10,261 bases of DNA from the NCBI GenBank assembly GCA_964455485.1, contig CAYVXT010000009.1, positions 1 to 10,261 of the forward strand. The letters are read 5' to 3'. The first letter of the stretch is position 1. Each line of letters begins with the position of its first letter. The notes beneath the pieces are model-generated. The model worked only from the letters and a program-made list of their open reading frames with translations, made no database searches and was not told the origin of the DNA. The position numbers and the translations under genes were made by a program. Below, one piece after another: positions 1-7,019 of this stretch. The stretch comes from CAYVXT01 sp964455485. Lineage in GTDB: Bacteria > Patescibacteriota > Minisyncoccia > Phycocordibacterales > WO2-35-19.

Positions 1-384
1 AAAATAAAAAATAGTTTAGGATCTGCTGAATATATTCAATTTGTTGAATCAATGCCCCAAGAGCAGCTCTTTGATGAGGTAAGAAGCTCGGCTATAGCGC
101 TAGGTCCAGCACTATCAGAATTTAATCCAAATTTTATTCTAGAATCACTTTCTCTAGGGAAACCTGTAATATTGAGTAAAGGTCATGGATTGTCGATTGA
201 TTTACCAGAAGAATTTTTGTTTGATCCACTAGATGAAAATGAGTTAGTTCTAAAATTACGAAACCTACTTGATCCTGAAAAATATAAAAAAGCGGTTGAA
301 ACGGTGTCTAGCTTAGATATGAATCAAACCTGGGAGAAGGTGACCGACTTTCACCTTGCTATTGTAAAGGAGTTTACAAAATGA
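1..384 (+). CDS. Glycosyltransferase (GT-B fold, GT4-like), C-terminal part
   Basis: The frame is open from the first base, so the N-terminus lies outside the window; an ATG at 52 is internal, not the likely start. The visible 127 codons are the nucleotide-sugar-binding half of a GT-B glycosyltransferase. They carry the Glu-x7-Glu motif (Glu codons at 118-120 and 142-144) followed by SLSLGKPVI, the usual 'LEAmAcGkPVI' region, then a typical end-of-domain helix with FDPLDENELVLKLRNLL. Family knowledge says such enzymes transfer a sugar from a nucleotide donor on the cytoplasmic face of the membrane; donor and acceptor cannot be told from this fragment. The TGA stop overlaps the next gene's ATG (ATGA), indicating translational coupling and a shared operon. 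Fold assignment is fairly secure; the exact GT family is not. Confidence 0.8.
   Translation, partial: KIKNSLGSAEYIQFVESMPQEQLFDEVRSSAIALGPALSEFNPNFILESLSLGKPVILSKGHGLSIDLPEEFLFDPLDENELVLKLRNLLDPEKYKKAVETVSSLDMNQTWEKVTDFHLAIVKEFTK
366..372 (+). promoter_or_regulatory. Shine-Dalgarno site for the GT4-GtrA fusion gene
   Basis: AAAGGAG lies 8 bases before the ATG at 381, inside the end of the upstream gene. It is the only well-placed strong ribosome binding site among the plus-strand operon genes and it fixes the start at 381. Confidence 0.75.
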
Positions 385-1892
385 AAGTTATATCAATAAC
401 CACTGATCTCAAAATTTTCGAAGACACTCCAGTGCGGAGAAGAATGATTGGTTTGGCAAAAAATTTTTCTGAGATGCATCTTGTGGTCTTTAATTTAGGA
501 AATTCTTATTCAGTACAAAAAATCTCTGATAATTTATTTGTACATCCCACTTTTTCGAGATCAAAAATATTATATCCGTTCAATGCTTTTGTTGTTGCTA
601 AAAAAATAATAAATAAAATTGGCAATAGTGGTGTAGTGGTAACAACTCAAGACCCATTCGAAACCGGTTTCTCTGGTTTGTTGTTGAAATTGAGATTTGG
701 AGTACCGCTTCAAGTTCAAATACATACTGACTTTTATAACAAGTATTTTATAAAAACTTCTCTACTTAATTTCATCCGATTTTTTATTGCACATATAGTC
801 CTGCCTTACGCTGATAATGTAAGAGCAGTCTCTCAAAAAGTGGCTAGGAGTGTAAGTGATTTATGTGGTCAAATATTTGTCTTGCCAATTTTTCAAGACA
901 TGCAAGATACAATAAAGCCGAAAGAAAAATTTAACGGGAAAATAGTTGCCATTTCAAGATTAGAACCCGAAAAAGACTTAGTCACTGCGATAGATGCATT
1001 TGCCAGGCTTTTATCTAAACATCAGGAAGCCCGCTTTACAATTGTTGGAGATGGAAGTGAAAGGAAAAAACTAGAAGCAAAGGTAAAATCTTTAAATTTG
1101 ACTGGTAAAATTGAGTTTGTTGGCTGGAAGGATAATGTAAAACATTTTTTAGAGTCTGCTGACATTTTCCTATCAACTTCGAAGTACGAAGGTTACGGGT
1201 TGTCTATGGTTGAAGCTGGGGTTTTTGGTTTGCCAATGGTTCTTACTAGGGCAGGAGTTGCTGAAGATTTTGAAAAAGAAGATGCTGCCTTGGTGTGTGA
1301 ACCGGGCAATGTGGAGGGTATAGCTAATTCATTAGATTTGCTCTGGGATGAAAATTTCAGAATAAAACTTTCAGAGAAAGCTGCAAAGACAGCAAATTCT
1401 ATTATTGTCGATAAAGATAAATACGAGTCAATATTTGTTTCTAAAATTAAAGAATTAAGAACAGAACCAAAAAAGCTGGTTGAAAGATTATTCGAATTAG
1501 CCACCAGTATTTTTAAGAGGAACAAAATTATAAGATTTGTGATTGCGGGAGGCACATCAGCCTTTGTTCAAATTGCTATTCTTTACTTTTTTACTGATGT
1601 ATTAAATTTTTGGTACTTATATTCCTCAATTATTTCTTTTGGTGTTGCTCTAGTTGTTAGTTTTACTTTACAAAAATTTTGGGCATTCCGGGATAGGGTA
1701 GTAAGTGGAATGCATCTTCAATTCGTTAAATATGCGGCGATAGTGTTATGTGGGCTTTTTATGAACACTGTTTTCATGTATATACTTGTAGATTTGTTGG
1801 GGGTTTGGTATATGTTTGCTCAAATAATAGCTGGTATAGCGATAGCCGTTTTTAATTTTTTCATGTATAAGAAATTTATTTTTAAAAACTAA
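381..1892 (+). CDS. GT4 glycosyltransferase fused to a C-terminal GtrA-like membrane domain
   Basis: Residues 1-360 form a GT4 glycosyltransferase. The donor-binding half has GKIVAISRLEPEKDL (Arg193, Lys198), a glycine-rich VGDGSERKKLE segment (222-232), and a Glu-x7-Glu motif at Glu270/Glu278 followed by AGVFGLPMVLT. After a charged linker (about 360-383), residues 384-503 form a GtrA-like domain with four predicted membrane helices (about 385-405, 412-433, 447-470, 477-497), the characteristic QKFWAFRD segment between helices 2 and 3, and MYKKFIF at the end. GtrA proteins are normally stand-alone proteins of about 120-150 residues thought to flip polyprenyl-phosphate-linked sugars. The fusion would tether the soluble enzyme to the inner membrane and may link sugar transfer to flipping (inference). 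The gene overlaps its upstream neighbour by 4 bases and is followed 1 base later by another glycosyltransferase gene. The frame is continuous across the domain junction, so this is a true single reading frame. Confidence 0.9.
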   Translation: MKVISITTDLKIFEDTPVRRRMIGLAKNFSEMHLVVFNLGNSYSVQKISDNLFVHPTFSRSKILYPFNAFVVAKKIINKIGNSGVVVTTQDPFETGFSGLLLKLRFGVPLQVQIHTDFYNKYFIKTSLLNFIRFFIAHIVLPYADNVRAVSQKVARSVSDLCGQIFVLPIFQDMQDTIKPKEKFNGKIVAISRLEPEKDLVTAIDAFARLLSKHQEARFTIVGDGSERKKLEAKVKSLNLTGKIEFVGWKDNVKHFLESADIFLSTSKYEGYGLSMVEAGVFGLPMVLTRAGVAEDFEKEDAALVCEPGNVEGIANSLDLLWDENFRIKLSEKAAKTANSIIVDKDKYESIFVSKIKELRTEPKKLVERLFELATSIFKRNKIIRFVIAGGTSAFVQIAILYFFTDVLNFWYLYSSIISFGVALVVSFTLQKFWAFRDRVVSGMHLQFVKYAAIVLCGLFMNTVFMYILVDLLGVWYMFAQIIAGIAIAVFNFFMYKKFIFKN

Positions 1893-1893
1893 T

Positions 1894-2937
1894 ATGAACT
1901 TGCTCGTATTTACTCAGAAAATCGACAAACAAGACCCTGTACTCGGCTTTTTCCATGAGTGGGTAAAGAGGATGTCTCTGCATTTTGATGTTGTTTATGT
2001 GATTTGCTTGTACAGAGGAGGTTTTGATTTGCCGCAAAATGTAAAAGTGTTTTCCTTGGGCAAGGAAGAAAATGTGGGGAAACTGGTCTATGTTTGGAGG
2101 TTTTTTAAATATGCTTTCTTTAGCAAAATAAAATACCAAAAAGTTTTAGTGCACATGAATCAGGAATATGTGCTACTCGGGGGAATTTTTTGGAAAATTC
2201 TCGGCAAAACAGTCTACCTTTGGAGGAACCACCCCAAGGGCGGTTTACTGACACGTCTCTCGGTCTTGTTGTCAGAAAAAGTATTTTATACATCACCCCA
2301 GTCATTTACTGCCCAGTTTAAAAAGGGAGTGTTAATGCCGGTTGGTATAAACACAGATTTTTTCAATCCAAACGATCGTAATGATACTAAAAACTCAGTA
2401 TTATCTTTAGGTAGAATTTCCCCAATAAAAAAGGTGGATGAAATAATTGAGGCGGTTAAAGTATTGGATGACAAAAATGTTGACGTATTGCTGGATGTGG
2501 TAGGAGATCCGGTCAACCCCGATGACGGTGCGTATCTAGAAAATTTAGTTACAAAACATAAAAGTTTGATTGATAAAGGAAAGTTAAATTTTATTCCAGG
2601 CGTTCCAGGTGATGGTGCCTTGCTTATGTTTAAAAATCACAGGATATTTGTGAATATGACTCCGTCGGGTAGTATGGATAAAACAATTCTCGAAGCTGCT
2701 TCTTGTGGCGCACTACCGATCGTTAGAAACCAATATTTTAGGAAAGTGTTAGGAGAAAATATGATTGCTGAAAATGCTGAAGAACTTTCAAAAAAAATCA
2801 ATTACTGGACTTCTGCAGACCCAAAAATAGTAAATGAAACTCAAGAAAAATTAAGAGAATATGTGGTCGAAAATCATAGTCTATCAAAGCTGATGGAAAA
2901 ATTGATGCGATATTTAAAAAATAATATTAAAGAATAA
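1894..2937 (+). CDS. Glycosyltransferase, GT4-like
   Basis: This 347-residue protein has the usual length for a GT4 enzyme. The N-terminal acceptor domain opens with MNLLVFTQKIDKQDPVLGFF. The domain boundary carries the 'MPVGINTDFFNP' segment (148-159) typical of GT4 proteins, and the donor-binding domain follows with VLSLGRISPIKKVDEIIEA (Arg174, Lys179/180). The late motif reads TPSGSMDKTILEAASCGALPIV (256-277): the second Glu (267) of the Glu-x7-Glu pair is present but the first position is Gly259, so this belongs to a variant subgroup with 'SGSMDKTILEA'. No signal peptide or membrane helix is evident; it should act in the cytoplasm at the membrane surface. The start lies one base after the upstream stop with no Shine-Dalgarno sequence, so translation is probably coupled. 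Donor sugar and linkage are unknown. Confidence 0.87.
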   Translation: MNLLVFTQKIDKQDPVLGFFHEWVKRMSLHFDVVYVICLYRGGFDLPQNVKVFSLGKEENVGKLVYVWRFFKYAFFSKIKYQKVLVHMNQEYVLLGGIFWKILGKTVYLWRNHPKGGLLTRLSVLLSEKVFYTSPQSFTAQFKKGVLMPVGINTDFFNPNDRNDTKNSVLSLGRISPIKKVDEIIEAVKVLDDKNVDVLLDVVGDPVNPDDGAYLENLVTKHKSLIDKGKLNFIPGVPGDGALLMFKNHRIFVNMTPSGSMDKTILEAASCGALPIVRNQYFRKVLGENMIAENAEELSKKINYWTSADPKIVNETQEKLREYVVENHSLSKLMEKLMRYLKNNIKE

Positions 2938-2946
2938 TTTAAGGAA

Positions 2947-3648
2947 ATGTCTAAGTTGAGCTCAGTTTCATTTTTCTGCCCTGCTTATAACGATGCTGGA
3001 AATTTGCCAGATTTAATACCAGTGGTGGTAGACTTTTTAGAGCGCAATGCGGAAAAGTATGAAATAACGATAATTGATGATGGAGCTAAAGATGGTACAG
3101 GAAAAGTAGCAGACCAAATGGCAAATCAATTTCAGGGTGCCAGGGTTATCCACCATGAAAGAAACAAAGGTTATAATGCTACCCTGAAGGAGGGGTTTGA
3201 AAACGGAAAATATGATTATGTAATGTATACCGATGGAGATAATCAATATGATGTTAGGGAGTTTGAGCCACATCTGCATCTTTTGGAAAAGAATGATGTG
3301 ATTGCTGGATACGCAACAAAAAAGGCGGTTTCAGATTTTAGAAAATTCCAATCGTGGGTACACAATGCGCTCATAAATATTTTATTCCTCTCACACTTCA
3401 AAGATATAAATTGCGCAATGAAGATTTTTAAACGCCAAGTGCTAGAAAAGGTAAAAATAAATTGCAATCCTTATGGTGCATTTATTGATGCTGAGCTTAT
3501 GCTAAAAGCTAAAATGTTGGGCTATAAAATAGCACAATTCCCTGTTACTCATTATGAAAGAAAAAGTGGCATAGCTTCCGGGTCTAAACCCAAAGTGGTC
3601 TTGAATACTATAAAAGACATGATAAAGTTGAGGCTGCATTTACTATAA
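2947..3648 (+). CDS. GT2 glycosyltransferase, polyprenyl-phosphate sugar synthase (DPM1/GtrB-like)
   Basis: The protein is a 233-residue GT-A fold enzyme. Visible motifs are the N-terminal FFCPAYNDAGNL (9-20), IIDDGAKDGT (42-51, Asp44/Asp45 for nucleotide binding), HERNKGYNATLKEGF (70-84), and the metal-binding YTDGDNQYD with Asp96-x-Asp98 (94-102). Next come NCAMKIFKR (155-163), the catalytic-region DAELMLKA (181-188) and HYERKSGIASG (202-212). These match dolichyl-phosphate mannose synthase and its bacterial relatives, which load a sugar from a nucleotide donor onto a polyprenyl phosphate. Unlike GtrB or ArnC, no C-terminal transmembrane hairpin follows: the protein ends just after the catalytic domain, as in human DPM1. 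It sits 9 bases after the previous gene. AAGGAA abuts the ATG directly, too close for normal Shine-Dalgarno pairing. The sugar is not predictable. Its likely partners are the GtrA domain and the GT-C enzyme in the same operon. Confidence 0.88.
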   Translation: MSKLSSVSFFCPAYNDAGNLPDLIPVVVDFLERNAEKYEITIIDDGAKDGTGKVADQMANQFQGARVIHHERNKGYNATLKEGFENGKYDYVMYTDGDNQYDVREFEPHLHLLEKNDVIAGYATKKAVSDFRKFQSWVHNALINILFLSHFKDINCAMKIFKRQVLEKVKINCNPYGAFIDAELMLKAKMLGYKIAQFPVTHYERKSGIASGSKPKVVLNTIKDMIKLRLHLL

Positions 3649-3653
3649 TTCCA

Positions 3654-5312
3654 ATGATTCATAAAAGCGATAGAGTGGTAGCTACAGGTTGTGGAGGCAT
3701 GCTCGGAGAAGCTGTTAATTTGGTATTCAAGGATATTTGTGAGTTCCACCCTAGCGATATTGACCTAAATGCACCGTGGCTGGAAAAGCTGGATGTCGCA
3801 TCTCCCAAAGAGGTTTCTGAGTATCTAAACAAAATAAAGCCAAATTATATAATCCACCTGGCCGCTCTTACAGATATGGAATATTGTGAGCTTCACCCAG
3901 ATCTTGCTTATGCAACTAATACAGGAGGGGTTGAAAATGTGGCCCAATATGCAAGGGAACACAATATCCCATTAGTTTATATATCTACCGCCGGAATCTT
4001 TGATGGGCTTAAGGATGAATATGATGAAAAGGACACTCCTAATCCACTGAGTATATACGGTAAATCAAAATACGGAGGCGAATTGGTTGCCAAAACTCTT
4101 ACGAAACATATTGTTATAAGAGCAGGATGGATGATGGGTGGCGGACCAAAAAAAGATAAGAAGTTTATAAATAAAATAATCAAGCAATTGCGTGCGGGCG
4201 CGAAAGAGCTTGCTGTTGTGAATGACAAATTTGGTACACCTTGTCACACTTATGATCTTGCTCAATCGATCAGGTATTTGCTCGATCATGATGCCTACGG
4301 TTTGTATCATGGAGTATGTGATGGGGGAGGTAGTCGGGCTGATGTTGCTAAATATTTGCTTGAGTGCCTAGGTGTCTCTAATGAAGTGAAAATAAAGGAA
4401 GTCGACTCTAGTTTTTTTAAAGAAAATTATTTTGCCCCACGGCCAAAGTCGGAAAAACTATTAAATATAAATTTAAAAAGTATTGCTCCACACCTCACCC
4501 GTGACTGGCACATCTGTCTTAAGGAGTATGTGGATAGGTTTAATTGGAATTTGTGGGATCTAAATACTTCTGGCATGAATAGGAATTTCTATAAAAATTA
4601 CTTTGAAATCGAGCAAAACCATTGGCTTATGAGAGTGCGTCGCACTATCGCTGAAGATGTATTAAAAAAATATTTAAGCACTGAACACAAAAAATTTAAA
4701 ATTTTTGATTTTGGGTGTGGCTCAGGAATTTTTGTAAATGAATTGAGGTCTTTAGGTTACGATGCCAGTGGAGCGGATGTGTCAGAGGAGGCAGTAAATT
4801 TTGGGCACTTAAGGGGTGTTAAAAATATTAAAGTTCAAGATTCTCATAAGTTTGATTCTGTTGATAATCAATTCGATGCGGTGTTTGGTATGAATGTTCT
4901 TGAACATCTTGAAGATGAATCCTGGGCAATTAGGGAAATATATAGGGTTTTAAAACCCGGAGGAATTTTTGTAGCTATGGTTCCAGCATACATGTTTCTT
5001 TGGGGTGTACAAGATGAGGTTGCTCACCATTATCGTAGGTACACACTTGGTGATTTGAAAAAGATAGTAAAAACCAATGCAGATTTTAACGTCATGTTAT
5101 CGAGCTATTTTAATACTTTACTATTTATACCAATAGCATTAGTTAGATTTATAAGTAAGTTATTTGGACTTAAAAAAAGGCATTCTGATTTTGAACTTAA
5201 CAATCAGTTTGTTGATAGGATTTTATTCAGAATATTTGATTTCGAACGCAAGCTGCTTAAACGAATAAGATTTCCATTTGGAGTCTCGATTTTGTTAGTC
5301 CTCAAAAAATAA
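3654..5312 (+). CDS. Fusion: RmlD-like sugar-nucleotide reductase + class I SAM methyltransferase
   Basis: Residues 1-300 are an extended short-chain dehydrogenase close to dTDP-4-dehydrorhamnose reductase. They show a Gly12/Gly15/Gly18 dinucleotide motif, HLAALTDMEYCE (68-79), the YISTAGIFDG segment (109-118), catalytic Tyr135-x3-Lys139, NDKFGTPCHTYDLA (190-203) and APRPKSEKLL (261-270), the RmlD 'RP.nS.L' site. Residues 308-552 are a class I methyltransferase: FEIEQNHWLMRVRR (317-330), motif I FDFGCGSG (351-358; Asp352, Gly354, Gly356, Gly358), FDAVFGMNVLEHLED (407-421), VLKPGGIFVAMVPAY (432-446), DEVAHHYRRYTLGDL (454-468) and the terminal RFPFGVSILLVLKK. Each half is about full length for its family, so this is a fusion without loss. 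A Met at residue 308 (ATG at 4575) begins the methyltransferase half but has no ribosome binding site. The pair may make a reduced, O- or C-methylated deoxysugar or methylate the growing glycan (inference). Gap to the previous gene is 5 bases. Confidence 0.87.
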   Translation: MIHKSDRVVATGCGGMLGEAVNLVFKDICEFHPSDIDLNAPWLEKLDVASPKEVSEYLNKIKPNYIIHLAALTDMEYCELHPDLAYATNTGGVENVAQYAREHNIPLVYISTAGIFDGLKDEYDEKDTPNPLSIYGKSKYGGELVAKTLTKHIVIRAGWMMGGGPKKDKKFINKIIKQLRAGAKELAVVNDKFGTPCHTYDLAQSIRYLLDHDAYGLYHGVCDGGGSRADVAKYLLECLGVSNEVKIKEVDSSFFKENYFAPRPKSEKLLNINLKSIAPHLTRDWHICLKEYVDRFNWNLWDLNTSGMNRNFYKNYFEIEQNHWLMRVRRTIAEDVLKKYLSTEHKKFKIFDFGCGSGIFVNELRSLGYDASGADVSEEAVNFGHLRGVKNIKVQDSHKFDSVDNQFDAVFGMNVLEHLEDESWAIREIYRVLKPGGIFVAMVPAYMFLWGVQDEVAHHYRRYTLGDLKKIVKTNADFNVMLSSYFNTLLFIPIALVRFISKLFGLKKRHSDFELNNQFVDRILFRIFDFERKLLKRIRFPFGVSILLVLKK

Positions 5313-5321
5313 TTTTAAATA

Positions 5322-6986
5322 ATGCTTACTGATTTAAGATTGAAAACATATTGGTGGTTGCCTGTAATTTTGATTATATTTTTGTTGTTCAGGGTGCCTG
5401 CAATAAATAATCTGTATCATCAGGATGAGTATAAGTGGGTATTGTATTCTCATCCAGAAATAATGCCGCCAGGAACGGTTCCACATCCGCCTTTTACAGA
5501 GTTGATATATACAAAAATCGGTCCATTGGTAGGGGACTATAACTTCAGAGTAATACCCCTATCTTTTAGTTTAATAAATTTATTTTTACTATTTTTTCTA
5601 GTTAAAACAATTTTTGATAAACGAACTGCTATTATAGCTTCTTTTATATTTTCAATTTCGTTTTACTCAATATTGGCATCGACAACGGTTGATGTTGATG
5701 GAGCGGTGTTGCCATTTTTTATGCTCATCTTTTCTATTGGGTACTTTAAAATTAAGCTTGCCAAGTATCAATTAGATGGAAATTTGAAATGGTTAGCTGT
5801 ACTGATTGTAGGTGCGGTCGGAGGCTTTTTGGTGAAGGTGAGTGGTGCGCTCCCTATATTAGCTTTTGGTTTTGATTTTTTTCTTGAAAGAGGAGTTTTT
5901 GATAATAAAAAAAAGATATTTAAATATGGTGTGTTTTCGTTAATTTTTGTATTTGTGATGGGTTTAGTATTGTATTTTTCTAAATTTATTTTTCCTTTTT
6001 TCAGGCTTGAATATGCATTTAGTTACTGGAAACATTTTTTAAAGTTTGCGGATAGGGGATGGATGCAAACACTTATACAATTTGTGAAGTCGATAATGTA
6101 TACTTCGCCAGGTTTAATACTTATACCGATACTGGCTAAAAAAGATATTTTAGTAAAAGCTCGGCCTTACTTTATGTTTATTACTTTCGGTTTGATTTTT
6201 TACCTAATTGCTTTTGATTTTTCGGTTGGGGCACTAGATAGGTACTTGCAATTCCTGGTTATACCGCTGTCTATAATTTCCGCTGCAGTAATATCTGAAA
6301 TCATAAAAGCCCAAAAGTTTGTAATAAAAGACGCAATTTTAGGTTCCATTTTAGCTATTTCGATTTTTATGCTGCAATTTGGGAATCACTATATTCCTTC
6401 TCTATACCCCAAAACAGAGTGGTTAAGCAGAATTTTGTTTATAAAGTGGAACTTCGTTTTTCCATTTACTGGTGGTTCTGGCCCGACTGGATTTTATGTG
6501 TCATTTATTTTTATTGCCCTTGTTTGGGTGTTATCTTTGGTTTTTTTAGTATTAGCCCTTAAAAAAAGGGAGGTTTCTGGAAGGGTTATTTTAGTTATTT
6601 TGATTTTGAGTGGAGTATATAATATGGTTTTTCTTGAGGAGTTTTTGTTCGGTAAAATAAATGGAAGTCCATATAAGCTGTTTAAAGATGCTGAAAAAAT
6701 TATTGTCTCTGACCCAAACATAAACCAGGTAGTTGTGTATAACGATATCGGAGGGTTCAACATACAAAAAGATGGAAAGTATGCTAGGAGGCTGTACGCC
6801 GCACCTCAGTTTGAGGAGACTTACCGGGAATATTTTAAAAATTATAATGGCTTTGTTTTGTATATTGATATTCCAAGAATTGAGGAAAATAGTTTCTATT
6901 TTGAATACCTTAAAAAATGTACGAAAGTGTACGAGAGAACAGATAAAAAAATAAGCTCAAATATTTATAGCTGTAATAGCTTTTAA
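5322..6986 (+). CDS. GT-C membrane glycosyltransferase, GT39/ArnT-like
   Basis: This 554-residue integral membrane protein has roughly 11-12 hydrophobic segments between residues 11 and 438 and a mostly hydrophilic C-terminal part (about 445-554). Between helix 1 (11-24) and helix 2 (about 78-95) lies a long loop with Asp35-Glu36 (YHQDEYKWV) and HPPFTELIY (55-63). This matches the PMT/ArnT first outer loop, where an acidic residue acts in catalysis and 'HPP' is common. FRVIPLSFS (75-83), TVDVDGAVLPFF (122-133) and ALDRYLQFLVIPLSI (304-318) also fit. Such enzymes take a sugar from a polyprenyl-phosphate carrier and attach it to a lipid, glycan or protein outside the membrane. Together with the GT2 enzyme upstream it forms a donor-maker/donor-user pair. 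It is the last gene of the operon, begins 9 bases after the previous stop without a ribosome binding site, and converges on the minus-strand gene 16 bases away. The acceptor is unknown. Confidence 0.85.
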   Translation: MLTDLRLKTYWWLPVILIIFLLFRVPAINNLYHQDEYKWVLYSHPEIMPPGTVPHPPFTELIYTKIGPLVGDYNFRVIPLSFSLINLFLLFFLVKTIFDKRTAIIASFIFSISFYSILASTTVDVDGAVLPFFMLIFSIGYFKIKLAKYQLDGNLKWLAVLIVGAVGGFLVKVSGALPILAFGFDFFLERGVFDNKKKIFKYGVFSLIFVFVMGLVLYFSKFIFPFFRLEYAFSYWKHFLKFADRGWMQTLIQFVKSIMYTSPGLILIPILAKKDILVKARPYFMFITFGLIFYLIAFDFSVGALDRYLQFLVIPLSIISAAVISEIIKAQKFVIKDAILGSILAISIFMLQFGNHYIPSLYPKTEWLSRILFIKWNFVFPFTGGSGPTGFYVSFIFIALVWVLSLVFLVLALKKREVSGRVILVILILSGVYNMVFLEEFLFGKINGSPYKLFKDAEKIIVSDPNINQVVVYNDIGGFNIQKDGKYARRLYAAPQFEETYREYFKNYNGFVLYIDIPRIEENSFYFEYLKKCTKVYERTDKKISSNIYSCNSF

Positions 6987-6994
6987 ATAATAAA

Positions 6995-7019
6995 GCAGCC
7001 CGCTATTTAGCGGGCGTGC
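6995..7019 (-). terminator. Hairpin terminator for the minus-strand unit
   Basis: The core is a perfect 8-base-pair stem, GCCCGCTA (6998-7005) and TAGCGGGC (7008-7015), with a 2-base loop as written. Three more pairs (GCA 6995-6997 with TGC 7017-7019) follow across one bulged G at 7016. Read on the minus strand the hairpin is followed by a T-rich run (TGCTTTATTATTTAAAA), fitting a rho-independent terminator for the gene at 7003-7650. Read on the plus strand it is followed by GTGCGGAGAGG, without a T-tract, so it would be a weak terminator for the plus operon ending at 6986, though it may stop both. Confidence 0.7.

Noticed and set aside
52..384. A complete small gene starting at the ATG at 52
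   Set aside because: The frame is open to base 1 and the content is only the C-terminal half of a glycosyltransferase domain, so the gene begins outside the window.
1193..1555. A 120-codon minus-strand frame inside the GT4-GtrA gene
   Set aside because: It lies wholly within a strongly supported glycosyltransferase gene and its translation is low-complexity Ser/Ile/Leu-rich, typical of an antisense shadow.
4575..5312. A separate methyltransferase gene starting at the internal ATG
   Set aside because: No stop codon or ribosome binding site separates it from the reductase, so a single fused protein is the simpler reading; kept as an alternative in the findings.
381..6986. An alternative genetic code with TGA read as glycine, as in some CPR lineages
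   Set aside because: No gene contains an in-frame TGA, and the TGA at 382-384 ends the first gene at a natural domain end.
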